49,701 nucleotides of DNA, taken from positions 1 to 49,701 of the forward strand of contig DFKI01000157.1 in NCBI GenBank assembly GCA_002373325.1, in the 5' to 3' direction. The position numbers and the translations under genes are program-made. The DNA is from Treponema sp. UBA3649 (lineage in GTDB: Bacteria; Spirochaetota; Spirochaetia; Treponematales; Treponemataceae). The notes under the pieces were generated by a model, which saw only the letters and a program-made list of their open reading frames with translations, made no database searches and was not told the origin of the DNA. How positions within the stretch are numbered: the stretch's first letter is position 1; each line of letters opens with the position of its first letter. Positions 32,424 through 40,298 of the stretch are shown here, in pieces.

Positions 32424-32804
32424 TCAATGTTTTTCGCTTGAAATCCACGTGCGGATGAGGGCTGCCATGGACGACGGATCGGATGCGGCGGAGGAACGGA
32501 AATTTGAGGCCTGATTTTCCATGGTAGATTTTGGAGCCTGCTTTTTCGGAGCAATCCCTTTTTTCTCACCATAAACCAAAGCCTCTTCCAGAACGCTGAT
32601 TTCCTGTCTCACATCATAGGTCCTGAGTTTTTTCAGAGATAATTTTAGCTGCTTGAGTTCCTTGTTTGAAAAAAATTCCACCATGGACTGCGTGACATCG
32701 GCACCAAGCTCGGCATAGAGGATGGCAGCCTTTGTCGCACCATTTACCGGAAGATTTTCCTGAGTGGTCTTTATCAAATTCTGTTTCGTATTTTTAGCGT
32801 TCAA
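32424..32804 (-). CDS. FliG N-terminal-like domain fused to a FliF C-terminal-tail-like segment
   Basis: A 126-residue protein. Residues 20-83 (NGATKAAILYAELGADV...) match the FliG N-terminal domain, which clamps the FliF tail in the flagellar motor. After a Lys/Ser/Ala-rich linker, residues 109-126 (DPSSMAALIRTWISSEKH) closely resemble the FliF C-terminal tail, e.g. the Salmonella FliF ending DPRVVALVIRQWMSNDHE (from memory). One short chain thus contains both halves of a motor contact. FliG middle and C-terminal domains are absent. The TTG start at 32804 overlaps the upstream TPR gene by 11 nt, suggesting coupling. Confidence 0.72.
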   Translation of the reverse strand: MNAKNTKQNLIKTTQENLPVNGATKAAILYAELGADVTQSMVEFFSNKELKQLKLSLKKLRTYDVRQEISVLEEALVYGEKKGIAPKKQAPKSTMENQASNFRSSAASDPSSMAALIRTWISSEKH

Positions 32805-33945
32805 TCACAAAATTTCCGTCAGAAGTCTCGGGCTCAGATTCCGTCTCATCGTCAGAATCCTCATCTTCATCTTCAAAATCAAGTCCATAGAACGGATTGT
32901 CGCTGTACTCAATCTTTTCGCTCTTCACATAATTAATCTGACCGTCAATTCCGTCCTTCACAATCTTGATAAAATCCTCATACGAAGGAAGCGCGGCAAA
33001 CTCAATGTCAGAAATCTCACGGCAGGACTCCGCATAATTTTCCGAGCTGATTACATAAGCCTTTCCCTTCTCACGGATTTCCTCGTTCGACTCAAGATTT
33101 ATGCTCCTGACCGAAACCTTGTTCTCATCATAGACTTCCGCGCACCAGTAGCAGTAGGGCATGTCCGCCTCTGAAAGCGTCTCATACACATCCACTTTGA
33201 ATCCCTTGTAAACGAAGGAATCCATGTAAAAATCCTGCTGGAACGCAATCTGCATGTCGTCCGAATTTCTCCAGATTGATTTCACCAGATGCTCGAAAGG
33301 TTTTGCCTCACCATATTTTTTCTGAAGATAGAGAGCATAGACCAAAGCGGTCATAGTCTGGAAGCGACCGTCATTCACACCCACAGCCCTGGCAGCCGCA
33401 AGCTCAGCATTGTCATAATCTTCTTTCTGAATATAAATGAGCGCCATATAATAGTAGACTTCTTCCAAATCCACGCCGGTAGTAAAGGAACTCATCTTTT
33501 TGAGAAGACTCAAACACTCGTCATAGCGGTTGTCCGCCTCATAAAGTCCCTCGAGCAAAAAATAAGCCCTTGTGTACTTCGGGTCGATTTCAATGCATTT
33601 TTTAAGCTCGGCCTCCGCCTCTGTCTTTTTTCCGGCATAATAGTAAACTCCCGCAAGAGTGTCCCTCGCCTCCAAAAACTCAGGAAGCATCTCGACGGTC
33701 TTTGCAAGATATTCTGAAGCCGCATCAAAATCTTCCAGCGCAAAGTGAGCGATGCCCATGTAATAATTGTCCACGGCGGAATAAGGCTGCTCATGGGTGG
33801 AAATGTCCTCGATTACGTCCTCATACTCTCCGTACTCAAGCATTTCCTCGTATTCTTCATCATATTCAAAAGTTGAAGCGACATCCTGAGCAAAAACAAG
33901 CCCAGAACAAATCAGCATGGCAAGCAAAACGAATAATTTTTTCAT
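32794..33945 (-). CDS. Secreted tetratricopeptide-repeat protein
   Basis: A 383-residue protein with a signal peptide (cleavage after LVFA near 19). Residues about 35-230 are TPR-like helical pairs (AVDNYYMGIAHFALEDFDAASEYLAKTV, LEARDTLAGVYYYAGKKTEAEAELKKCI, VYYYMALIYIQKEDYDNAELAAARAV). The C-terminal part is of mixed fold and ends in an acidic EDEDEDSDDETE stretch. It is likely a periplasmic scaffold. ATG 33945 has GAGGGG upstream, and a TATACT lies near 34000 on the minus strand. The FliG-like gene overlaps its 3' end. Confidence 0.85.
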   Translation of the reverse strand: MKKLFVLLAMLICSGLVFAQDVASTFEYDEEYEEMLEYGEYEDVIEDISTHEQPYSAVDNYYMGIAHFALEDFDAASEYLAKTVEMLPEFLEARDTLAGVYYYAGKKTEAEAELKKCIEIDPKYTRAYFLLEGLYEADNRYDECLSLLKKMSSFTTGVDLEEVYYYMALIYIQKEDYDNAELAAARAVGVNDGRFQTMTALVYALYLQKKYGEAKPFEHLVKSIWRNSDDMQIAFQQDFYMDSFVYKGFKVDVYETLSEADMPYCYWCAEVYDENKVSVRSINLESNEEIREKGKAYVISSENYAESCREISDIEFAALPSYEDFIKIVKDGIDGQINYVKSEKIEYSDNPFYGLDFEDEDEDSDDETESEPETSDGNFVIER

Positions 33946-34189
33946 TTTTCCCCTCGTTGGTTCCGCTTTTTTGGCGGACGTTTGTTGATTGTGCATCTAG
34001 TATAACAAATAAAAATTACCTGCCATGCTGAACTTGTTTCAACATCCAATTCTAAGGATTTCGAACATGCTCGGAATTGTCAGTTATTTAGAATTTGCTA
34101 CACTGGCACTATTCAATGATACACCCATATATATTTTTTTTCAAGTCTAAGTCCAAAATCAAGTCATTTTTACTGACTCATAGTTCCTA
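33946..34189. other. Intergenic region between divergent genes
   Basis: Apart from a minus-strand TATACT about 50 nt from the TPR gene start, I see no gene, palindrome or strong repeat here. The stretch from about 34020 is A+T-rich. Confidence 0.5.
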
Positions 34190-34217
34190 TTGATTTTTTT
34201 GACTTTTATGATATACT
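34190..34217 (+). promoter_or_regulatory. Promoter of the zinc-ribbon FGE-like operon
   Basis: TTGATT (34190-34195), 16-bp spacer, TATACT (34212-34217) with extended TGA. The leader is about 85 nt. Confidence 0.6.
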
Positions 34218-34307
34218 TTAAAGCGTGGGAAAATCCAGAGAAACCTCAAAAAGGTCGATTAAGACGAGTTTTTCGAGATACCCGAATCAAATTTTTCAGG
34301 AGTTAAA

Positions 34308-35243
34308 ATGAATACTTGTCCCTACTGCAATCAAGAAATGCACCTCGGAGCTCAGTTCTGCAGGTACTGCGGTCATATTGTCCTGGAGATTTCTCCATTC
34401 ATTTCCTGCCCGAACTGCAACGCCCCCATGCTTCCCTCCGACAATTACTGCTCGGCATGTGGAACACCAAAGGAAAAAGATATTTTCACAGCATCAAAGA
34501 AAACCTACCCCACCATGATTACGGTAACGGGAGGCTCATTCACGATGGGAGAGGCGGAACTTCAGCACAATGTCTCGCTCGACACTTTTTACATTTCCGA
34601 GACACTGATTACCCAGCTCCAGTACGAGACCGTGATGGGAGGAAATCCCTCCAAGCTGATTGGACCGAATCATCCGGTGGAATCCGTCTCATGGGCAGAC
34701 GCAATCATCTTCTGCAACAAACTTTCGGCAATGCAGGAACTAATCCCGTGTTATTCCATCGGCAGCAGCACTGATTTGTCAAAATTCCCTCAGACAGACC
34801 CCTTGTGGAAAAGAGTCTCATGCAATTTCAGCGCATCCGGCTACAGACTCCCGACCGAAGCAGAATGGGAATACGCGGCAAAGGACGGACACAAGCACGA
34901 GTCCAATTTCACATACTCAGGCGGAAACGACATAAATCAGCTCGCATGGTACGGGGAAAACAGCAATGTAAGTTCGCATGATGTGGCGACAAAAAGTCCG
35001 AACGCCCTTGGACTTTACGACATGAGCGGAAACGTAGCGGAATGGTGCTGGGATTATTTCGAGCCCTACACTCCCTTCCCCCAGAAATCACCAAAGGGAC
35101 CTGCAAGCGGAAACCTTCGCGTAAAAAGAGGTGGAAGCTGGCTTGATGACGCGCCCCTTTGTACAGTTACGGCACGTGGAGGAGCGGCACACACGGCAAA
35201 GAGCAGCAGTCTCGGATTCAGGGTCTGCATCTCACTGAACTAG
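34308..35243 (+). CDS. Double zinc-ribbon protein with FGE/SUMF1-like domain
   Basis: A 311-residue protein. Two zinc ribbons open it: CPYC...CRYC (about 4-21) and CPNC...CSAC (about 34-51). The rest (about 68-310) is a formylglycine-generating-enzyme (SUMF1/EgtB-type) fold: SWADAIIFCNKLS, YRLPTEAEWEYAA, LGLYDMSGNVAEWCWD, VKRGGSWLDD and SLGFRVC. True FGE has two copper-binding cysteines in the GGSW region; here the first is Asp and only the second (APLCTV) remains. It is therefore probably not a sulfatase-maturing enzyme but a binding or other SUMF1-like protein, common in Treponema. It lacks a signal peptide. GGAG precedes the start. Confidence 0.85.
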   Translation: MNTCPYCNQEMHLGAQFCRYCGHIVLEISPFISCPNCNAPMLPSDNYCSACGTPKEKDIFTASKKTYPTMITVTGGSFTMGEAELQHNVSLDTFYISETLITQLQYETVMGGNPSKLIGPNHPVESVSWADAIIFCNKLSAMQELIPCYSIGSSTDLSKFPQTDPLWKRVSCNFSASGYRLPTEAEWEYAAKDGHKHESNFTYSGGNDINQLAWYGENSNVSSHDVATKSPNALGLYDMSGNVAEWCWDYFEPYTPFPQKSPKGPASGNLRVKRGGSWLDDAPLCTVTARGGAAHTAKSSSLGFRVCISLN

Positions 35244-35255
35244 AGTGGAGAAAAT

Positions 35256-35987
35256 ATGAAACTATTATCGCTTTTGGCACTTTCTGGCGTCCTTCTTTTT
35301 GTGGGATGTGCCTCGAACAATCTTGCCTCGAATAATCTTTCATCGGAAAAAAACACAAGCCCGGAGATTCCCGATGCAGCGGAAAAAAGCACGGACACCC
35401 CTGAAACTCAGGACAATAATATAGAAGAAACTAAACCGGATTCCGCATCCTCAGACTCTGCATCCGATGCCCAAACACCCGGGACAGACTCATCCGATAA
35501 AGAAACCAAAAGCGATGGAAATCAAACAGGCGGAGAAGAATCCCCAAAAACTGAAAATGAGGAAACGGAGCCAGAAAAAGATGACGAGATGCAATCAGCG
35601 AATTTCAAAACACTGTCTTCCCTGAAATCCGCATGTGATGAGGCCAAGTTCATCATGGCATCCCCAGAAGCAATCGGGGAGTATGAGGTAAAGGAGTATC
35701 GTGCGGCGGAAGGACTCTGGGTTGAATCAGTCTACGAGAGCAAAAGCACCGGACAAAAAATCGAGATAAGAAAATCCCTCGGCAATCTGGAAACTGTCGG
35801 TGAGGAAAATGAATATGAAGTGAACCGATTTGTGAGCGACGGCGGCAACAGGATTTTTTTACGCGGGGACAGTCCGAGCAGATTTTATACCGGCACATGG
35901 ACAAGCGGCGACTATGTTTTTTCCGTAAAGTCTTCGTCGGGTCTTCCAAGGGAATCTTTTTTGACACTGATTCGTGAAATCAACTGA
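35256..35987 (+). CDS. Lipoprotein with disordered acidic linker
   Basis: A 243-residue lipoprotein (signal ending LLFVGC, lipidated C18). Residues about 20-115 are a Ser/Asp/Glu/Thr/Pro-rich linker; a directly repeated SNNLASNNLSS occurs at the start of it. The C-terminal 120 residues form a small mixed domain (LKSACDEAKFIMASP, WVESVYESKSTGQKIEIRKS, TWTSGDYVFSVKS) that is not recognised. It follows the FGE-like gene by 12 nt and precedes the esterase by 9 nt, so three genes form an operon. Confidence 0.75.
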   Translation: MKLLSLLALSGVLLFVGCASNNLASNNLSSEKNTSPEIPDAAEKSTDTPETQDNNIEETKPDSASSDSASDAQTPGTDSSDKETKSDGNQTGGEESPKTENEETEPEKDDEMQSANFKTLSSLKSACDEAKFIMASPEAIGEYEVKEYRAAEGLWVESVYESKSTGQKIEIRKSLGNLETVGEENEYEVNRFVSDGGNRIFLRGDSPSRFYTGTWTSGDYVFSVKSSSGLPRESFLTLIREIN

Positions 35988-35996
35988 GGAGCACAA

Positions 35997-36878
35997 ATGA
36001 GACAGGCAATAGTTTTTCCGGTTCTTCTTTTGGCATGTGCGACCGGATTTGCAAAAAAAAGCGACATCAATATCTGGCACGGAATAAAATCAATGCGCGG
36101 TGAGATTGTGCAGATGGAAATTTTCGAGCCGGTGAATCCAAACGGAACAGCCGTCATCATCTGTCCGGGGGGAAGCTATTTTCATCTGGATGTCCTTGGT
36201 GAGGGATATACCGCCGCAAGATATTTCAGCTCAAAGGGTGTGAGGGCCTTCGTTCTTTGGTACAGGGTCGCGAAAAACAATTATCACTATCCGTCGCAAA
36301 TGCAGGATGTCCAGCGCGCGATACAGATTGTGCGTGAAAATGCGGATGAATATCACATTGACAAAAACAAAGTGGGTCTCATCGGATTTTCTGCAGGAGG
36401 TCATCTCGTCACGTGGGCGGCTGCTTTTGGGGAAAGGTCAAACGAGCTTGAAAAAATCGGGATAAAAACTAGCGTGAGTCTCCGTCCTGATTTTGTCATC
36501 CCAGTTTATCCGGTGGTCTCAATGCAGGATGATATCTGTCACCGGAAGTCACGCTGGGGTCTTTTGAAAGGACATCTTTCGCAGGAGAAAAAAGATTTGT
36601 TTTCCATGGAAAAGCAGATTCCCGACAACATGCCTCCGACCTATCTTGTCGCATGTAAGGACGATCCGGTTGTGAAATATGAAAACAGCGTGCGTCTGAG
36701 TGAGGCTCTCGCGGCAAAAAACATCGACTATAAGTTCACTCTTTATGATTGGGGCGGCCACGGTTTTGCGATGAGAAACACAAAGTTTATGAAGACCTTC
36801 CACTGGAACGATGACCTTTATAAATGGATGGAATCCCACGGTCTTATGGGAGAAAAAAATCAGGAAGCTACTGATTAG
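35997..36878 (+). CDS. Secreted alpha/beta-hydrolase (carbohydrate-esterase-like)
   Basis: A 293-residue protein with a short signal peptide (cleavage after GFA near 19). It has an alpha/beta-hydrolase core: oxyanion motif CPGGSYFHL, nucleophile GFSAGGHL (S132), acid in ACKDDPVV (about 227) and GGHGFAM histidine (about 258). The layout resembles acetyl-xylan esterases and related polysaccharide esterases of gut bacteria. It probably deacylates plant or microbial glycans in the periplasm. Its end overlaps the converging Rsm22-like gene by 11 nt. Confidence 0.85.
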   Translation: MRQAIVFPVLLLACATGFAKKSDINIWHGIKSMRGEIVQMEIFEPVNPNGTAVIICPGGSYFHLDVLGEGYTAARYFSSKGVRAFVLWYRVAKNNYHYPSQMQDVQRAIQIVRENADEYHIDKNKVGLIGFSAGGHLVTWAAAFGERSNELEKIGIKTSVSLRPDFVIPVYPVVSMQDDICHRKSRWGLLKGHLSQEKKDLFSMEKQIPDNMPPTYLVACKDDPVVKYENSVRLSEALAAKNIDYKFTLYDWGGHGFAMRNTKFMKTFHWNDDLYKWMESHGLMGEKNQEATD

Positions 36879-38091
36879 CTGTAACACGGAGATTTGTCCC
36901 GGATTGAATTCCGTATGACACATTCTCCCCGTCGCCTCTTTTCTCAGGATTTTCCAGGCTGATTAGATCGTAACGGTGCAGTGAAAAAAATCCGATGTCC
37001 TTCGCGTGACTCTCATCCCTTTTTGCCGAAAGAGGAATCCTCCGCTCTCCGTCGCAAATCAAAAAGCGGACCCTCCCGGATTTATTCAGCATCCCGTCAG
37101 AGACAATCCTGAAACGCAATCCATTTTTGTCCCCTCCCGCATCATCATTTTCCAGCACGGATTTTGACTCCGCATTTTTCCGCATGATAAAAAAACTTGC
37201 CTTCACGGAATCCCGGTCCAATTTCGCATTACGGGCAATCGACGCAACCGGCTCACACGGGCTCCATTTGATTTCCGCGTGGCATGTGTGATTTTCTCCG
37301 GCACTCAGGGCAGGACACTTTTTGTTTTTCAGGCAGGGAGCCAAAATGGAAAATCCCTTTTCAATCAGATTGTCGCGCACACAAATCAGATTCCGGCTCG
37401 TTTCCAAAAGCGCAGGTTCCGACAAAATCAATACGCCTCCGCATTCGCCATCGAGTTCATTACTCAGAGATTTTGAAATCCGGAGCAAAAAATCAGTGCG
37501 TCGTGAAATTCGGTTCGCGTCATTTTTCCAAAGCTCGTTCAAGGCATGACTCATCACGATTATGTCAAAGGAATCTTCCGACGGTAAAAAATCTTTTTGC
37601 AAATCAACTTGAAGCGACGAAACTTTTATGGAAGGAAGCTCGGATGTGAAAATCTTTTTTGCGAGCGACAAAGCCTTTTCACTTGAGTCCAAAAGAGTGA
37701 CGCTTAACGAAGGTGCGGATTTTACACCGGACTTACACAAAAAATCACAGATGGCAAAAGACGCAGGTCCAGGTCCGCTTCCCACGTCCAAAATGGAAAT
37801 GGATTTTTTTTCGCGAAACAGATTAAAATCAGGAGAAAGATTCAACGCGCTTGAAATCTGCATGTAAGTCACCGGCCAGTAATACAAAAGATAAGCGCCG
37901 AGCTGAGATTTATTTTCCATGTAGGACGCGCCAACCAGATTCCTTTCACCGGTAAGTCCACGCTGTAGTCTCAAAAGGGATTCCGAAACAGATTTCAACT
38001 CACTTTGATTCAGCGGAGATTTTTTTGAGTTACCACGCCACAGTGAAAGCAACGCAGGAATGTGCGACCTTAATTTTTCCGAAGCGTCCAT
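36868..38091 (-). CDS. Rsm22-family SAM-dependent methyltransferase
   Basis: A 407-residue cytoplasmic protein. LLYYWPVTYMQI precedes a Rossmann methyltransferase domain with ILDVGSGPGPASFA (SAM motif I, about 104) and DIIVMSHALNEL (motif IV). The cysteine cluster APCLKNKKCPALSA...TCHAE is the Rsm22/METTL17-type iron-sulfur or zinc site. These act on the small-subunit rRNA or bind its 3' region. It starts 12 nt after the Hsp33 gene and is likely cotranscribed. Confidence 0.78.
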   Translation of the reverse strand: MDASEKLRSHIPALLSLWRGNSKKSPLNQSELKSVSESLLRLQRGLTGERNLVGASYMENKSQLGAYLLYYWPVTYMQISSALNLSPDFNLFREKKSISILDVGSGPGPASFAICDFLCKSGVKSAPSLSVTLLDSSEKALSLAKKIFTSELPSIKVSSLQVDLQKDFLPSEDSFDIIVMSHALNELWKNDANRISRRTDFLLRISKSLSNELDGECGGVLILSEPALLETSRNLICVRDNLIEKGFSILAPCLKNKKCPALSAGENHTCHAEIKWSPCEPVASIARNAKLDRDSVKASFFIMRKNAESKSVLENDDAGGDKNGLRFRIVSDGMLNKSGRVRFLICDGERRIPLSAKRDESHAKDIGFFSLHRYDLISLENPEKRGDGENVSYGIQSGTNLRVTANQ

Positions 38092-38103
38092 GTCGATTTT
38101 TTC

Positions 38104-39075
38104 CTACTGATTTTCACTCTCTCCAAAAACTTCGGACAAAGAAATCTTGTAAACAGAACCGCAATTTCTGCAGCTTACCTCAAGCGGATCCGGTCCGTTT
38201 TTTTTCATGTCCAAAAGCTCTTCTTTCGGAAGATGTCGGATGTGATTCAGGTAGATTTCCTTTGAGCAGGGACAGTCGAACCTCACGTTGCGATGCAGTG
38301 CGATTGACGGACGGAACTCACGGAAAAGACCATAGATTAAATCCTCCGCGCTCTGACCTTCGCTGAACCATTTTCCCAAAGACGGAAGCGTTTTAAAAGC
38401 GAGCTCAAGTTTTTCAATCAGCTCGTCGTCGGAAAGCTCCATGCCCGAAAGTGATTTTTTCTTCGTACCACCAATTTCCGGCATGACCTGCAAAAAGAGT
38501 CCGCCAGCACCGATGACACGACCTTTTTTATCCATCTGAATGCCGGTGTTGAAAGCTGTTTTTGTCTGTACGCTCTGGTCAAAAAAATCAACCAGATCCT
38601 GCGCGATGTTTTTTTTGTTGATTGGAATGGAACTCACATAAGGAGCCTTGTCGCCTTCAAAAAGCGTGGACATGCTCAAAGTACCCTCGCCCAAAAAAGG
38701 TGAGAGATCCCAATTTTCCAAAGGGGTCTCAACCGGGATGCTTTCGTTAAAAAGATATCCCCGCACGTAGCCTGTGGAATCAACTTCAACGGAAAATCCC
38801 TGGGCAGGTCCTGACACCTCATATCTCCATGTCACGTGTTCCTTTCCCTTGAGCGTGGGAAGAAGGAGAGCACCGCAAAGAGATGCCTGCCCCAAAACCA
38901 TTGTCTCAAGAATGCCCGTCTTGTGTTGTGCCCGCATCTGATTTACAAAATGTGTACCGTGAAACAACGCGCCCCTTGCACGACCGTCCGCAAGTACAAA
39001 AACCGCCATGTCATCTTTCGGCAACCTGTTCAAATGTGCCGCCAAATCCTCATCTTGAATTTCTGCTCTAATCAT
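38104..39075 (-). CDS. hslO: Hsp33 redox-regulated chaperone
   Basis: A 323-residue Hsp33. The N-terminal domain begins the usual fold (MAVFVLADGRARGALFHGT), QASLCGALLLPTLKG follows, and the C-terminal redox switch has the zinc-binding CPCSKE and SCRNCGS cysteines (CxC plus CxxC, about 270 and 305). Under oxidation and heat it releases zinc and holds unfolding proteins in the cytoplasm. The start has a -10 box 7 nt upstream and no ribosome-binding site. It is followed by the Rsm22-like gene, joining oxidative-stress protection with ribosome maintenance. Confidence 0.95.
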   Translation of the reverse strand: MIRAEIQDEDLAAHLNRLPKDDMAVFVLADGRARGALFHGTHFVNQMRAQHKTGILETMVLGQASLCGALLLPTLKGKEHVTWRYEVSGPAQGFSVEVDSTGYVRGYLFNESIPVETPLENWDLSPFLGEGTLSMSTLFEGDKAPYVSSIPINKKNIAQDLVDFFDQSVQTKTAFNTGIQMDKKGRVIGAGGLFLQVMPEIGGTKKKSLSGMELSDDELIEKLELAFKTLPSLGKWFSEGQSAEDLIYGLFREFRPSIALHRNVRFDCPCSKEIYLNHIRHLPKEELLDMKKNGPDPLEVSCRNCGSVYKISLSEVFGESENQ

Positions 39076-39082
39076 GCCGGAA

Positions 39083-39088
39083 AGTATA
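39083..39088 (-). promoter_or_regulatory. -10 box giving a leaderless hslO transcript
   Basis: A minus-strand TATACT at 39083-39088, 7 nt before the ATG at 39075; the -35 is weak. Confidence 0.5.
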
Positions 39089-39157
39089 TCAGATTTTAAA
39101 GAAAAAGTGTATGGGTCAAATAAAGTCTTTCATTTGGTTGATTGATAATTTTTGCTG

Positions 39158-39204
39158 AAAAAAAAGGAGACCTCATTCACCTATGCGTTATGAAATCGGT
39201 CTCC
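39158..39204 (-). terminator. Rho-independent terminator of the PQ-loop/SGNH gene
   Basis: Read on the minus strand, GGAGACC (39198-39204) and GGTCTCC (39166-39172) form a perfect 7-bp stem with a 25-nt loop, followed by eight T (39158-39165). It lies about 30 nt beyond the stop codon. Confidence 0.8.
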
Positions 39205-39235
39205 AAGAGTGGGGGGTATATATGGAGTTCAGGAC

Positions 39236-40105
39236 TTAGACTGCCTTGCTCTCAAGTGCGTGCAGGACACCGTTCTGGTATGCCCAGCTGTAAAGGATTT
39301 CGGAAATGTCACCGAGCGGCTTTTTCACATTGAGCGGCTGGTCGAAACCGACGTTGTACATGAAGGACATAAGTTCCTTTGTACTCTCCGGGTTCCAGAG
39401 CTTAGCGTTGTTGATGTCCACGAAGGTGCAGTGCTCTGAATCAGCGATGGCCTTGATGTGGCGGTTCATCTCGTCGAAAAGATGTGCGTTCACCGGGTCA
39501 AGATTTGAAATCAGCGCGACCCTTCTCTTTTTGTTTCCGCTCTTGATGAAGGAAATCAGGTCGATGTATTTGATGTCGAACTCGGCGGAGTTTCTCTTGA
39601 AGAGATCCAGGTCGTCGGCTCCGATGTGCAGGATTACAGCCTCAGGATTCATCGCCTCAATCTTTTCGCTGAAAGATTTTTTTGCGTCCTTGAGTGAAAG
39701 TCCATGGAAGCTTCTGTTGTACATGGGGAAATTGAAGTCATAGCTCTGTGCAATCTCCGCTACCGGAATCTCTTTGTCCGCTGATCCTCCGAAAAGAATC
39801 ACTGCCTCGTTTTCTGTGTTGTCCCTGCTCATAGTTTCTGTCCTCCTGTCCAATGAACGGTTTCTAAAATATATTGCCAAGTTTGTAAGTACGATTACAA
39901 GATTCAAAAGATAAACTACCAAAACGTAATTCGTCTGATGGTTTATCAGCTTTGCCGAAATGCCCGCAAGATATCCGGTGATAATCAAAAGGATGAAAGC
40001 CAGGCTTGTACCCTTTGCCGATCTTGCCTTGTACGCCTTGATTACATTCAGCGGCCAGGAAAAACCGAAACACACCAGCATCGCAGTCTCAAAAATTGAT
40101 CCCAT
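39236..40105 (-). CDS. PQ-loop membrane domain fused to an SGNH-type hydrolase
   Basis: A 289-residue protein. Residues 1-85 have three membrane helices of a PQ-loop/SWEET-type half (GFSWPLNVIKAYKARSAKGTSLAF). Residues about 98-285 follow an SGNH/GDSL hydrolase: ILFGGSADK (candidate nucleophile Ser block), NRSFHGLS (Gly block), VILHIGADDLDLF (GxND-like block, here GADD). Only the Asn of block III is changed. The hydrolase part would face the cytoplasm or outside depending on topology. Substrate unknown. ATG 40105 has GGAGGAAG upstream; a terminator follows the gene. Confidence 0.75.
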   Translation of the reverse strand: MGSIFETAMLVCFGFSWPLNVIKAYKARSAKGTSLAFILLIITGYLAGISAKLINHQTNYVLVVYLLNLVIVLTNLAIYFRNRSLDRRTETMSRDNTENEAVILFGGSADKEIPVAEIAQSYDFNFPMYNRSFHGLSLKDAKKSFSEKIEAMNPEAVILHIGADDLDLFKRNSAEFDIKYIDLISFIKSGNKKRRVALISNLDPVNAHLFDEMNRHIKAIADSEHCTFVDINNAKLWNPESTKELMSFMYNVGFDQPLNVKKPLGDISEILYSWAYQNGVLHALESKAV

Positions 40106-40283
40106 TTTTTTCTTCCTCCAGAGAAACTTTTTCATTCCGGTCTCATGCCGTTTTCTGTTTCTCTTTATGCTTCACATCATATCCGATTTGAAAAAGGCTT
40201 GCAATTTTAAGAAAGAAAAAAAATAAAATTTCTGCCGTCAGGATTTTTTTTTACTTTAAAAAGGTTTTGCTTATTTAAAAATC

Positions 40284-40292
40284 TGCTATAAT
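40284..40292 (+). promoter_or_regulatory. Extended -10 promoter of the CitA/DcuS-type kinase, leaderless GTG start
   Basis: TGC-TATAAT (-10 at 40287-40292), 6 nt before the GTG at 40299; no ribosome-binding site. Confidence 0.55.
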
Positions 40293-40298
40293 GAAAGC

